From positions 10,555 through 42,780 of the forward strand of contig JAIDPF010000065.1 in NCBI GenBank assembly GCA_029062895.1: a stretch of 32,226 bases of DNA. The letters run 5' to 3'. The position numbers were made by a program, and so were the translations under genes. Of this stretch, positions 1 to 7,767 are shown in pieces. This DNA comes from Lachnospiraceae bacterium. GTDB lineage: Bacteria; Bacillota; Clostridia; Lachnospirales; Lachnospiraceae. A model generated the notes under the pieces. That model saw nothing but the letters and a program-made list of their open reading frames with translations, had not been told where the DNA came from and did no database searches. Each line of letters begins with the position of its first letter. The stretch's first letter is position 1.

Positions 1-347
1 GTTTCTTCCGCCTCCGCGCTTTCTCCGTCTTCCTGCGCTCCAAGCAGCGCCGCGATCTCATCCGGCGTCATCATATGGTTCGGATCCTCATCTACTTCCG
101 GCTCCGCTCCTTCCGTCATGGAGAGCAGTGTTTCCACCGACATATCTTCCATATCGCTCCAAGGCTGATTCACCAACGACTTATCCGCGGGCCGATCTTC
201 CACAGGCGGTTCCTCTGCGCGCTTTTTTAAATCCTCTTCTTTTTTCAAAGAAGCTTCCGCCTTCTTATCTGCAGGTTCCTGCAATTCCATATTTTTTTGT
301 ATGGCCTCAGCCAGTAATCGATCAAGATATTCTTCCGTAGAACTCAT
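1..347 (-). CDS. Partial acidic protein with DEIAALL motif (N-terminal 115 residues)
   Basis: Open reading frame that starts at the ATG at 347 and runs off the window edge without a stop, so only the N-terminus is visible. The start has a GAGAAAGG site about 14 bases upstream and follows the SIR2-like gene by 44 bp. The visible part is highly charged, low in complexity and probably disordered: Lys/Glu-rich around residues 28-50, then acidic. Residues 92-103 read HMMTPDEIAALL, which resembles the LSQDEIDALL motif by which FliM and FliY N-termini bind CheY-P. There is no signal peptide or membrane segment in the visible part. I do not recognise the family and cannot give a function; the resemblance to the FliM/FliY motif is only a short-motif similarity. 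Confidence 0.75.
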   Translation of the reverse strand, partial: MSSTEEYLDRLLAEAIQKNMELQEPADKKAEASLKKEEDLKKRAEEPPVEDRPADKSLVNQPWSDMEDMSVETLLSMTEGAEPEVDEDPNHMMTPDEIAALLGAQEDGESAEAEE

Positions 348-391
348 TTTATTAACCATACCTTTCTCACAATAGGTTGATTTTTTATTCA

Positions 392-1090
392 TTAATTCGC
401 AGACAACAGAAAGTTCAATCCATGTTCCTTAATGGAATAACCACGCTCCCCATTTTCTTTTGTGTGCTGATATAATGTAGTATGTATCCGATAAAATTCC
501 GCTTTCTGATTATAAAATGCTAACTTGTCAAAAGCCCATCGGATCACACTTGGATACTGCATCCCCACACCAAGTTCTATCATACATAACCTGCGGTTAA
601 TCGTTGACTGAAGCCATGTCTTATATTGACCCCACTGTTCCAGATAGCCTTCCTCCAGATAGTTTTCCGTACGGATATTGTTAAATGTTAATGGCTTCCC
701 GCACTTTGGGCATACCGGTAACATATCCTCCGCATATTTCCACTGCACTTTCTCCAGATACGGAACCGCTTCCGCGCACAACTCCCTGACCGGATAAAGT
801 TCTTTTGTACAGGCATCCACGCACTGCAACAGCATCAATCCGCCACAGGGACAGACTATATTTTCTTCCCGTGAAAAGGATGTGTATATCATATCATCCA
901 TGCATAGGGAGATCACAAAATAATCTTTCCCTTCAAGCTTCCCCCGCAGATTTGCATACGCGTTTCTGCACCTTTGTACATCTCCATCCTCGGTAAATTG
1001 CAATTCCGTTCCAATGCCAATCAGTACCTTATCAGCCTCCTGTAGACTGTTTTTTATCTTTTTCCACGCATCGTCTGTTTCTAATATCAT
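392..1090 (-). CDS. Degenerate SIR2-like zinc-binding protein
   Basis: A 232-residue soluble protein. Its layout resembles the SIR2 (NAD-dependent deacylase) fold: an N-terminal GIGTEL segment (residues 25-30) sits where sirtuins have the GAGxS nucleotide motif, followed by a KDYFVIS strand and cysteines at C80, C82, C90 and C94. A CPKC pair follows at C127/C130, and then an IELGVG segment (171-176) similar to the late Rossmann strand of bacterial SIR2-like proteins found beside macrodomain genes. The usual catalytic histidine context (FxxHG) is not apparent, so enzymatic activity is doubtful. The gene is preceded by the cheV terminator and followed by the partial acidic gene. The family call comes from recognising the motif order, not from a search; a plain zinc-ribbon protein is the alternative. 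Confidence 0.6.
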   Translation of the reverse strand: MILETDDAWKKIKNSLQEADKVLIGIGTELQFTEDGDVQRCRNAYANLRGKLEGKDYFVISLCMDDMIYTSFSREENIVCPCGGLMLLQCVDACTKELYPVRELCAEAVPYLEKVQWKYAEDMLPVCPKCGKPLTFNNIRTENYLEEGYLEQWGQYKTWLQSTINRRLCMIELGVGMQYPSVIRWAFDKLAFYNQKAEFYRIHTTLYQHTKENGERGYSIKEHGLNFLLSAN

Positions 1091-1166
1091 GATCCGTTAT
1101 TCCTATCAATGCTATTCCCTAATCAGGACAGTTCTTTACCATATTACGTTCACATCATCCTGCTTC

Positions 1167-1198
1167 CTGAAAATAGCGCACCCTTAGGATGCGCTACT
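1167..1198 (-). terminator. Intrinsic terminator downstream of cheV
   Basis: On the minus strand a nearly perfect hairpin with arms TAGCGCATCC and GGGTGCGCTA (1174-1196) is followed directly by TTTTC. It lies about 50 bp past the cheV stop codon and before the SIR2-like gene, so it should separate the two transcripts. Confidence 0.8.
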
Positions 1199-1245
1199 TA
1201 TTGTTTTCTTATTGGCTATGTACAATAAAGCTACGCCCATCCGAC

Positions 1246-2142
1246 CTATCTTTCCAGCACCTCATCAATTACCTTGACAAGATTGCCTATCTCCGGTTTG
1301 GACAGCTGTGCATTAGCTCCAAGCTGTTCTCCTTTTCTTCTCATCTCATCGTTTACAAGTGATGAGAAAATAATAACAGGAATACTGCGCAGCTGATCAT
1401 CATCCTTAATCAGCTTTGTCAAGCGGTGTCCATCCATCAGCGGCATCTCAATATCTGTAATCACAAGATGTACATTCTGATTCAGAGTTCCCTCTTTCTT
1501 GCATTTCTGTATATAATCCCAAGCCTCCTGTCCATTCTCCATATGGTGCAGATTATTGTATCCCGCCTTTTTCAGAGAATCAACAATCAGTTTATTCAGC
1601 AATGCAGAATCTTCCGCAATCAGAATCGGAATGTCGCATCTTTCCCTAACGCCCAGCGCATCAATCTCTTCCAGTCTAAGTCCCGTCTCAGGACTGATAT
1701 CCGTAACGATCTTCTCGAAATCGAGAATAATAACTAATTGACCATTGATCTTTACAATACCTGTTGCCACGCTTTCCTCTGCCGTCGAAATCGTGGAATC
1801 CGGTCTAATAATCTCTGTCCATGATACACGATGTATCCCCTCGACAGCCTCAACATGGAATGCAATATCCAGTTTGTTAAAGTTAGTAACGATAAGTAAG
1901 CCACCCGGTTCAGATTCGCCACGCTGCAGGCAGTTTTTCAGATCAATCGCTGTAATCATCGTATCCCTCGGCATAAAAATACCTTCAACGCTTGGATGCG
2001 CATTTGGAACCGGTGTAATCGGCTGATAAGCAATAATCTCTCTGATCTTTGCTACATTGATTCCATAAGCATTGCCATCGATCGTAAACTCCAATATCTC
2101 CAGCTCATTTGTTCCATTCTCCAAAAGTATCTTTGATTCCAT
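1246..2142 (-). CDS. cheV: Chemotaxis coupling protein CheV (CheW-receiver fusion)
   Basis: A 298-residue protein with a CheW-like domain (about residues 12-150) followed by a response-regulator receiver domain (about 172-298). The receiver has the acidic pair ED at 177-178, the phosphoacceptor Asp230 in VITDIEMPLMDG and the conserved Lys282 in the SKPE motif. In the known family, CheV couples chemoreceptors to the CheA kinase at the cytoplasmic membrane, and phosphorylation of its receiver contributes to adaptation. Length and domain order are normal. It is a single-gene unit with its own promoter (2194-2223) and terminator (1167-1198). GAGAGGTG lies upstream of the ATG. Its presence implies that the organism is motile or descends from a motile one. 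Confidence 0.93.
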   Translation of the reverse strand: MESKILLENGTNELEILEFTIDGNAYGINVAKIREIIAYQPITPVPNAHPSVEGIFMPRDTMITAIDLKNCLQRGESEPGGLLIVTNFNKLDIAFHVEAVEGIHRVSWTEIIRPDSTISTAEESVATGIVKINGQLVIILDFEKIVTDISPETGLRLEEIDALGVRERCDIPILIAEDSALLNKLIVDSLKKAGYNNLHHMENGQEAWDYIQKCKKEGTLNQNVHLVITDIEMPLMDGHRLTKLIKDDDQLRSIPVIIFSSLVNDEMRRKGEQLGANAQLSKPEIGNLVKVIDEVLER

Positions 2143-2193
2143 AGTTTTGCACCTCTCAACACATTAGTCCTAAAACGAACAGTTCACTAAGCT

Positions 2194-2223
2194 ATTATAA
2201 CACAACAATATCATAAAAGTCTA
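2194..2223 (-). promoter_or_regulatory. Probable sigma-A promoter of cheV
   Basis: On the minus strand, TAGACT (-35, 2218-2223), an 18-bp spacer and a perfect TATAAT (-10, 2194-2199). The predicted start of transcription is about 45 bases before the cheV ATG. Confidence 0.6.
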
Positions 2224-2231
2224 TTAAATCT

Positions 2232-3173
2232 TTAAAATTCTATTTCTTTTAGATATCTTTTCACTGCATCCCGCCAATCAGGCAGTGGCTGGAATCCATT
2301 CTCCACAAGTTTCAACTTATCCAGTCTGGAATTAAATGGTCTTTTTGCTTTGGAAATACCGTATTCCTCTGTAGACACAGGAGATACGGTCAGCCGCTGC
2401 GTCCGATACTCCTCATGTCCAAGCTCGGCTGCCTGACGGAAAATCTCCAACGCAAATTCATACCAGCTGATATATCCTCCCTCATTGGTGGCATGATAAT
2501 AACCATATTTTTCCGTTTCTATCATATCAACCAAAAGCCTTGCAAGATCATAAGTATAAGTCGGCGTTCCGATCTGATCATTCACAACCGTAAGCTTCTC
2601 ATGCGTCTTGCCGATCTTCAACATCGTTTTGATAAAATTACTGCCATTGACACCGAATACCCACGCAATCCGCACGATAAAATAGCGTTCCAGCGTTTCT
2701 GCAACTGCAAGCTCGCCTTCCAGCTTCGTCTGTCCATATACGTTTAACGGCTTATAATCCTTGCAGTCCGGCTTCCATGGTTCTGTGCCCTCCCCGTCAA
2801 AGACATAATCTGTAGATAAGTATAACATTTTCGCGTCCAATGACTTACATACTTGGGCAATATGCCTTGTCCCATCCGCATTGACCGCCCGCACTTTTTC
2901 CAGTTTATCATCATCCTCCGCCATATCCACGGCTGTCCACGCAGCACAGTGGATGACCGAGTCCGGTTTATGATCTGTCAATATCTTCTCTACCGCTGCC
3001 AGATCAGTAATATCCAGTGCCACATAGGGCATGGTAGTTACATCCGTTCCATCTGCCGTCCCTGCATATTCCGGCGTAATATCCGAACCGATTCCTTCAT
3101 GACCACGCTTTTTTAATTCATTCATGACATCATGACCCAGCTGGCCGTTGACACCTGTTACAAAAATTTTCAT
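2232..3173 (-). CDS. rfbD: dTDP-4-dehydrorhamnose reductase (RfbD type)
   Basis: A short-chain reductase of about 313 residues. In the RfbD family it reduces dTDP-4-dehydro-L-rhamnose with NAD(P)H in the last step of dTDP-L-rhamnose synthesis for cell-surface polysaccharides. Visible features are the N-terminal dinucleotide motif TGVNGQLG, the aspartate of VALDITD, the STDYVFDG segment and the YGQTK catalytic Tyr/Lys motif, followed by the QIGTPTYT substrate-side motif. The start is placed at the ATG at 3173 (MKIFVTG), which has a GGTGG site 8 bases upstream; an upstream in-frame start at 3188 would add five unconserved residues. No rfbA, rfbB or rfbC genes are nearby, so the rest of the pathway must lie elsewhere. 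Confidence 0.88.
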   Translation of the reverse strand: MKIFVTGVNGQLGHDVMNELKKRGHEGIGSDITPEYAGTADGTDVTTMPYVALDITDLAAVEKILTDHKPDSVIHCAAWTAVDMAEDDDKLEKVRAVNADGTRHIAQVCKSLDAKMLYLSTDYVFDGEGTEPWKPDCKDYKPLNVYGQTKLEGELAVAETLERYFIVRIAWVFGVNGSNFIKTMLKIGKTHEKLTVVNDQIGTPTYTYDLARLLVDMIETEKYGYYHATNEGGYISWYEFALEIFRQAAELGHEEYRTQRLTVSPVSTEEYGISKAKRPFNSRLDKLKLVENGFQPLPDWRDAVKRYLKEIEF

Positions 3174-3315
3174 CTTAGCACCACCCATTTCAGTTTTTAT
3201 GTCCTATCTTTCACCCCTTAACATTTTCCGGCATATCTTTCCGTTATACAAAGAAGCGTACCCGCAGATACGCCCTCCTATCCATAATTATGCAGCGGAT
3301 GTATTAGCGATCGCT

Positions 3316-3747
3316 TTATGCCTCAACTTCAACATCCGAAGTGCAGTGCGCGCACTTGCAGGCCTCCTTCGGGATTTCGCTCCTGCAATATGGGCATATC
3401 TTTGTCGTCTTTACAGGTTCTTCCTCTTTCTTATGACCGATCGACATCAGTTTATTGATTCCCTTAAGCAGGCAGAACAGAATCAGCGCCATAATCAGGA
3501 AATTAACAACTGCCGACAAAAACGCGCCATAATCGAACACAACACCGCCGATCACAAACGTACCGCCGATTACTACCCCCTCGCCGTTGGCTCCGCCGGT
3601 ACAAAGAGCAATCAACGGATTGATAAAGTTGTCTGTCAAAGATGTTACAATTGTGGTAAACGCGCCGCCAATGATCACGCCCACCGCCATATCCATAACA
3701 TTGCCTTTTAACGCAAATTTCTTAAATTCCTCCATAAATTTCTTCAT
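3316..3747 (-). CDS. mscL: Large-conductance mechanosensitive channel MscL with C-terminal zinc ribbon
   Basis: A 143-residue membrane protein. Residues 1-105 are typical MscL: the amphipathic N-terminal helix (MKKFMEEFKKFALKGN), TM1 with the MAVGVIIGGAF motif, a periplasmic loop and TM2 (about 74-96). In the family it forms a pentameric pore that releases solutes on hypo-osmotic shock. After the usual Lys/Glu-rich cytoplasmic segment there is an extra zinc-ribbon-like tail, with CPYC at 118-121 and CAHC at 132-135. The start is the ATG at 3747, which has a strong GAGGGGAAAG site; the longer open frame to 3786 adds an unconserved leader. It is a single gene between rfbD and a lipoprotein gene. 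Confidence 0.92.
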   Translation of the reverse strand: MKKFMEEFKKFALKGNVMDMAVGVIIGGAFTTIVTSLTDNFINPLIALCTGGANGEGVVIGGTFVIGGVVFDYGAFLSAVVNFLIMALILFCLLKGINKLMSIGHKKEEEPVKTTKICPYCRSEIPKEACKCAHCTSDVEVEA

Positions 3748-3837
3748 TGTCTTTCCCCTCTTTCTATCTTTATAGCAATAACACACCTCTGATCATTCTA
3801 TCCGTCATCCGTCTGCCGAACATTCCGCAACGCCTCC

Positions 3838-4602
3838 TTACAGCAGTGTCGTCTCAGCGCGGCTGTCCCCCAGCTTCATGGTCATCTTGATGCTGGTAAA
3901 GTTTTCTGTATCCGCCGCCGGCATCTCGATCAAAAGTACCGCATCCACAGCCTCCCCTGCCGGAATCGTATCCCGATACATTATCAGATCATTGGTTAAA
4001 AGCGTAGTCAATGATGTCTTCGTAATATTCCCATTGATACGGAAACTGAATTTTGCGCCCAGTGACGCCATATCCAGCTTATAATCACTACCGCTTACAT
4101 TCTTCAGAGTAAATGTAAACACAACCAGTTTGCTGTTGGATGAAGTTGCTCTGGCAACACCCTGCCAGTCATTTCCCTCCGTGCTCACCGGATAACTATC
4201 ACATACCAGATAACCTGCATATTCTATCTCAACGCTGCCGGACAGTCCCAAAAAGGAATCCATATCCGTATAGACCGGTTCCCCCGGTTCGGAGGAATCT
4301 TCCCTTCCACCGTCGTTTTGATTACCAACCGCAGCTTGCTGCATCGCCTGTTGTTCCTGTACCAGCAACGCCAGCTCCGCGTCCCTGATCAACTCTTCCT
4401 CTGCTTCAAGGCTTTGTTCCTCTGTCAATATCGTATTCTGATAATTGGCATCATATTTTAACAGCAGCTGGGCGGCGTATTCCGTTACCATGCTCTGCTG
4501 CTCCTCAGTCATGTCCGGAATCGCATTGCCGCATCCGCTCAATGACATCATCAAAACCGCACCCACAAACGCCGTGGATATTCCTGCCAAACAATTTTTC
4601 AT
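3838..4602 (-). CDS. Secreted lipoprotein of unknown function
   Basis: A 254-residue protein with a lipoprotein signal peptide: MKN, a hydrophobic stretch and the lipobox LSGC with the lipidated Cys at residue 24. The middle (about 30-100) is Glu/Gln-rich and probably helical. The C-terminal half (about 110-254) is beta-rich, with VVFTFTLKNVSGSDYKLD resembling the Ig-like domains of DUF4352/DUF5067-type lipoproteins, which bear on protein-protein contacts at the membrane surface. The start at 4602 is fixed by a GGAGGAGA site and by the signal peptide; the open frame extends upstream to 4620 without support. It has its own promoter (4638-4666). The substrate or partner is unknown. Confidence 0.8.
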   Translation of the reverse strand: MKNCLAGISTAFVGAVLMMSLSGCGNAIPDMTEEQQSMVTEYAAQLLLKYDANYQNTILTEEQSLEAEEELIRDAELALLVQEQQAMQQAAVGNQNDGGREDSSEPGEPVYTDMDSFLGLSGSVEIEYAGYLVCDSYPVSTEGNDWQGVARATSSNSKLVVFTFTLKNVSGSDYKLDMASLGAKFSFRINGNITKTSLTTLLTNDLIMYRDTIPAGEAVDAVLLIEMPAADTENFTSIKMTMKLGDSRAETTLL

Positions 4603-4637
4603 CTGTCTCCTCCAAAACAATTTCCATAATCTTAATC

Positions 4638-4666
4638 ATTATAGCGAATATTATTTAAAATTACAA
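4638..4666 (-). promoter_or_regulatory. Sigma-A promoter of the lipoprotein gene
   Basis: On the minus strand, TTGTAA (-35, 4661-4666), a 17-bp spacer and TATAAT (-10, 4638-4643), about 35 bases before the lipoprotein start and downstream of the histidine kinase stop. The lipoprotein is therefore probably transcribed independently of the two-component system. Confidence 0.7.
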
Positions 4667-4725
4667 TTCCTTAGTTTCATTTTTTATGATATCCATTCGG
4701 CGGAAAATGTTACCACTGCAGATCC

Positions 4726-6207
4726 TCATGCCGTTTCAAGTTCAAAATAAAATTCCACGCCATCTTCATGATTGATCACGCCGTACGCCTGTCCGATACG
4801 TTCCATGACAGCCTTCACGATAGACAGTCCGATTCCCGTGCCGCCATACTCTCTGGTGCGCGCTTTATCAACTTTATAAAATTTATCCCAAATATGCTCC
4901 AAACTCTCTTCCGGGATCTGCTTTCCGGTATTAAATACGCTGACGCGCACTTTACCATACGCCTTCGTTACGGCAACCTCTATCAATTTTTCCTTCCTTT
5001 TTTCCGATACCGCCGCATGATGGATCGCATTGGAGAGAAAATTGCGAAAAACCTCCTCAATCTGGTATTCGTCCGCCCAGACGCTGACCTCCTGCTCCGG
5101 CTCAAAGACTACACGGATCCCTGTCTGCACAGCCAATATCTCAGAGGACTGAATACAGTTTCTGATCAGATCGGTCAGATCAAACCGTTCCATCGAAATG
5201 GCATCCGCATCAGACTCCAACTGGCTTAAAGTAATCAGATTTTTTACCATGCGGTTCATCTTTGCCGTCTCATCCATGATGACCTCACAGTAATACTTCT
5301 GGCTCTCCGGATCCTCCGTAATACCCTCCATCAGCCCTTCCGCATATCCCTGAATGATCGCGATCGGCGTCTTCAGTTCATGAGAAACATTGGCAACAAA
5401 TTCCTTACGCATATTGTCGATTCTGATCTGGCTCTCCACATCCCTCTGAAGCTTTAGGTTTGCAGATTTTAGGGAAGATATGGTTTCCTCCAGCTTCTCT
5501 GACATGAGATTAAAACTCTCGCCGAGGATCGCTATCTCATTCTTATCATTGCCCTCATATCTGGCGTCAAAATCAAGCTGCGCCATGCGCTTGGAAAGAT
5601 CGGCAAGTTCCAAAATTGGTTCCCCCACTTTCTCCGATACGATCCAGATCATAGCCACAGCCAGTACGACTACAATCATCAAGACATTTAAGAAAAACGC
5701 GTTTGCCATGTTGGCACTGTTATGAATGCCCTCCATCGATGCCCGCAACATGAAAAAATTACCATTGTCCAGATTGCCCCACATGACAAGATATTCCGCT
5801 TCTCCATTCTGGTCAAGCAGATTACTGATCGTATAATTGACTCCTTCCAGAATCACCTCCTGCGTGTCATCACCCCGTTCAAATATGATGTCCCGCAGCT
5901 GACGGTTAAAATCCTCCGCGTCATTGATCGATGTCTTAATTGTATTGGAAGCCGCGTCGGTAATAATAAAGCTGATACTATATGTGCTGCAGATCTTTTG
6001 GATCTCTTCATCAAACTCCTCTGTCGCGACCAGTTCCCGGTTGCTCCAGTCATTAATGACCGTATAGATTTCCATCAGATTATCTCGTTTTTTGGAGACA
6101 TAATACCGTTCTAGCAAGAATGCATTGCATACCCAGAACAGAATCTGCATTGCCGACAAAAGAACGATAAATATAAACGCAAGCTGTTTTTTAATGGAAT
6201 ATTTCAT
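4726..6207 (-). CDS. Membrane sensor histidine kinase
   Basis: A 493-residue kinase of the OmpR-partner class. TM1 is about residues 8-30, an extracellular sensor region runs from about 31 to 167, TM2 is about 168-190 and a HAMP linker about 192-244. The HisKA domain has the phosphorylated His276 in FVANVSHELKTP, and the HATPase_c domain has the N box (NFLSNAIHHA) and the G box (YGGTGIGLSI). It would autophosphorylate on an unknown signal and pass phosphate to the adjacent response regulator. I chose the ATG at 6207 (MKYSIKKQLAFIF); an in-frame GTG at 6219 lies only 1 base after the GAAAGG site, so it is less likely. The 169-bp gap from the regulator gene is unusually large for such a pair. 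The signal cannot be read from the sequence. Confidence 0.92.
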   Translation of the reverse strand: MKYSIKKQLAFIFIVLLSAMQILFWVCNAFLLERYYVSKKRDNLMEIYTVINDWSNRELVATEEFDEEIQKICSTYSISFIITDAASNTIKTSINDAEDFNRQLRDIIFERGDDTQEVILEGVNYTISNLLDQNGEAEYLVMWGNLDNGNFFMLRASMEGIHNSANMANAFFLNVLMIVVVLAVAMIWIVSEKVGEPILELADLSKRMAQLDFDARYEGNDKNEIAILGESFNLMSEKLEETISSLKSANLKLQRDVESQIRIDNMRKEFVANVSHELKTPIAIIQGYAEGLMEGITEDPESQKYYCEVIMDETAKMNRMVKNLITLSQLESDADAISMERFDLTDLIRNCIQSSEILAVQTGIRVVFEPEQEVSVWADEYQIEEVFRNFLSNAIHHAAVSEKRKEKLIEVAVTKAYGKVRVSVFNTGKQIPEESLEHIWDKFYKVDKARTREYGGTGIGLSIVKAVMERIGQAYGVINHEDGVEFYFELETA

Positions 6208-6246
6208 TATAATAACCACGCCTTTCTGTTACCAGCAAATTATAAT

Positions 6247-6338
6247 GCACTTTAGTGCTATGCCGTAGGCACAATAATTGCAAAACGAATAAATTCGTTT
6301 ATTAGCTCCATGTCAGAGCTGTTTTACCGTGATAGCAC
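6247..6338. other. Hairpin-rich element between response regulator and kinase genes
   Basis: This non-coding stretch contains several small perfect inverted repeats: GCACT/AGTGC (6247-6258), TGCC/GGCA (6261-6271), AAACGAA/TTCGTTT (6283-6300) and AGCTC/GAGCT (6304-6320). An outer pair, GTGCTAT (6255-6261) with ATAGCAC (6332-6338), could close an 84-base branched structure but competes with the first two hairpins. No long U-run follows on the minus strand, so it is not a clear terminator. It may be an RNA processing or attenuation structure between the two genes, or a decayed repeat. The inverted repeats are seen directly; any role is inference. Confidence 0.4.
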
Positions 6339-6376
6339 ATGCCCTTTTCCAGCCTGCATCATAAAATATATCTTTG

Positions 6377-7051
6377 TTATACTTCAAATTTATATCCCAG
6401 TCCCCAGATCGTATGGATCAGTTCGCCTTTCTCTTTCAGCTTGCTCCGAAGCTTCTTCACATGAGTATCGATCGTTCGTGCATCCCCGAAATAATCATAG
6501 TTCCAAACATGATTTAAAATCTTTTCTCTGGAAAGGGCAATACCCTGATTCTCCATAAAATAAGTAAGAAGTTCATATTCCTTATAACTAAGTTCCACCG
6601 GCTCTCCATCCACACTGACGATATGCGCCGCATGGTCGATCACGATACCACCCGCCTCCATCGTTTCCTGTTTTTCTTCTCCAATGGCCCGTCGCAGGAT
6701 CGCCTCTACTCTGGCAACAAGGATTTTCGGGCTAAAGGGTTTGGAAATATATTCATCCACCCCAAGTTGAAAGCCTAAAAGTTCATCCCGCTCTTCCCCA
6801 CGGGCGGTAAGCATAATAATCGGCACTTTGGATGAGCTGCGTATCTCCTTGCACACCTGCCAGCCGTCCATCTGCGGCATCATCACATCCAAGATAACCA
6901 ACGCAATCTCCTTGTCATTATAGAAATAATCCATCGCCTGAGTGCCGTTCTCCGCTTCTATTACTTCATAATCCTTTTTCACAAGAAAGTCCTTCACCAG
7001 CTTACGCATTCTCGCTTCGTCGTCAACTACTAATATCTTGATCTTATCCAT
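6377..7051 (-). CDS. OmpR/PhoB-family response regulator
   Basis: A 224-residue DNA-binding response regulator. The receiver domain covers about residues 4-118, with acidic residues D10-D11, the phosphoacceptor Asp55 in LVILDVMMPQMDG and Lys104 in ISKPFSP. The winged-helix DNA-binding domain (about 130-224) ends in the typical THVKKLRSKL and TIWGLGYKFEV segments. It should be phosphorylated by the histidine kinase encoded just downstream and act as a transcription factor. The start at 7051 has an AAAGG site 11 bases upstream and begins with the conserved MDKIKILVVDDE; the frame extends to 7099 without conserved sequence. Target genes are unknown. Confidence 0.93.
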   Translation of the reverse strand: MDKIKILVVDDEARMRKLVKDFLVKKDYEVIEAENGTQAMDYFYNDKEIALVILDVMMPQMDGWQVCKEIRSSSKVPIIMLTARGEERDELLGFQLGVDEYISKPFSPKILVARVEAILRRAIGEEKQETMEAGGIVIDHAAHIVSVDGEPVELSYKEYELLTYFMENQGIALSREKILNHVWNYDYFGDARTIDTHVKKLRSKLKEKGELIHTIWGLGYKFEV

Positions 7052-7140
7052 ATATTGCCATGCCTTTCCTTCATACATCTGCACGCAGGCTGCAAACACC
7101 GAATAACCAGTACCGTTTTCTTGCCAATGCCCGATGCTTT

Positions 7141-7169
7141 TCTATATTTTAACCGATATTTATGGACAA
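7141..7169 (-). promoter_or_regulatory. Candidate promoter of the two-component system
   Basis: On the minus strand, TTGTCC (-35, 7164-7169), a 17-bp spacer and TATAGA (-10, 7141-7146). It gives a leader of about 85 bases before the response regulator. Each hexamer matches consensus at four of six positions, so this is a moderate candidate. It lies just downstream of the nrdR terminator, where a promoter is expected. Confidence 0.45.
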
Positions 7170-7189
7170 TGTGTGAAATCAAAAATTTT

Positions 7190-7235
7190 TCATAAAAATA
7201 AGAAACCCCGCCGGAACATTCCGCTCCGACAGGGG
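7190..7235 (-). terminator. Intrinsic terminator of nrdR
   Basis: On the minus strand, CCCCTGTCGGA and TCCGGCGGGG form a G+C-rich stem (7206-7235) with one small internal mismatch, followed by TTTCTTATTTTT. It lies 23 bp past the nrdR stop codon. Confidence 0.85.
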
Positions 7236-7257
7236 CCACAACTTTAACCTATGGCTA

Positions 7258-7707
7258 CTACTCCAACACCTTTTTCAATTCATCCATAAAGGTGTTGATA
7301 TCTTTAAATTCACGATAAACAGAAGCAAATCTGACATAGGCAACTGCTTCCAGATTTTTCAGCTTCTCCATAACAATCTCCCCGATGACAGCACTGGGAA
7401 TCTCCTTTTCCTCCCTGCTGAAGATCTCAATCTCCGCTTCATCTATCAGTTTATTGATCGCATCCGCGCTGATCGGACGCTTATGGCAGGCACGAAGAAC
7501 CCCAGCTTCGATTTTCTTGCGGTCATATGCTTCCCGGTTATTATCCTTCTTGATGATGATCAATGGAATCGTCTCAACCTTTTCATACGTCGTAAAACGC
7601 TTATCACACTCATCGCACACACGACGACGACGGATAGAGTTATTCTCCTCAGCCGGTCTGGAATCAATTACTCTGGTATTCTCATGACCACAAAACGGAC
7701 ATTTCAT
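7258..7707 (-). CDS. nrdR: Transcriptional repressor NrdR
   Basis: A 149-residue protein of normal family length. The N-terminal zinc ribbon has CPFC (residues 3-6) and CDEC (31-34), and is followed by an ATP-cone domain (about 46-136) containing the IIIKKDNNREAYDRKKI segment. In the known family, NrdR senses dATP/ATP through the cone and represses ribonucleotide reductase genes by binding paired NrdR boxes. The gene is monocistronic, with a strong promoter (7768-7796), a GGGGGAAAG ribosome binding site and its own terminator. No nrd genes are in the window. Confidence 0.96.
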   Translation of the reverse strand: MKCPFCGHENTRVIDSRPAEENNSIRRRRVCDECDKRFTTYEKVETIPLIIIKKDNNREAYDRKKIEAGVLRACHKRPISADAINKLIDEAEIEIFSREEKEIPSAVIGEIVMEKLKNLEAVAYVRFASVYREFKDINTFMDELKKVLE

Positions 7708-7742
7708 ATTGCTTTCCCCCTGAACATGATATATGACAAAAG

Positions 7743-7763
7743 TGTTACATAATTGTTACATAT
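7743..7763 (-). repeat. Tandem TATGTAACA repeats in the nrdR leader
   Basis: Two copies of TATGTAACA (minus strand), 12 bp apart start to start, lie just downstream of the nrdR -10 box, within the expected early transcribed region. The spacing is close to one helical turn. They do not match the usual NrdR-box pattern that I know. They could be an operator for an unknown regulator, or chance in an A+T-rich leader. Confidence 0.35.
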
Positions 7764-7767
7764 ATTA

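Noticed and set aside
3240-3280. Possible terminator after mscL (GCGTA/TACGC with T-rich tail)
   Set aside because: The stem is only about five base pairs and the T-run is interrupted; too weak to call.
6255-6338. tRNA-like fold: 7-bp closing stem, a 5-bp stem with 7-base loop, and a long variable-arm-like hairpin
   Set aside because: Read on the minus strand, there is no U at position 33, no TTC-type T arm before the 3' acceptor strand and no D-arm consensus; it is kept only as a structured element.
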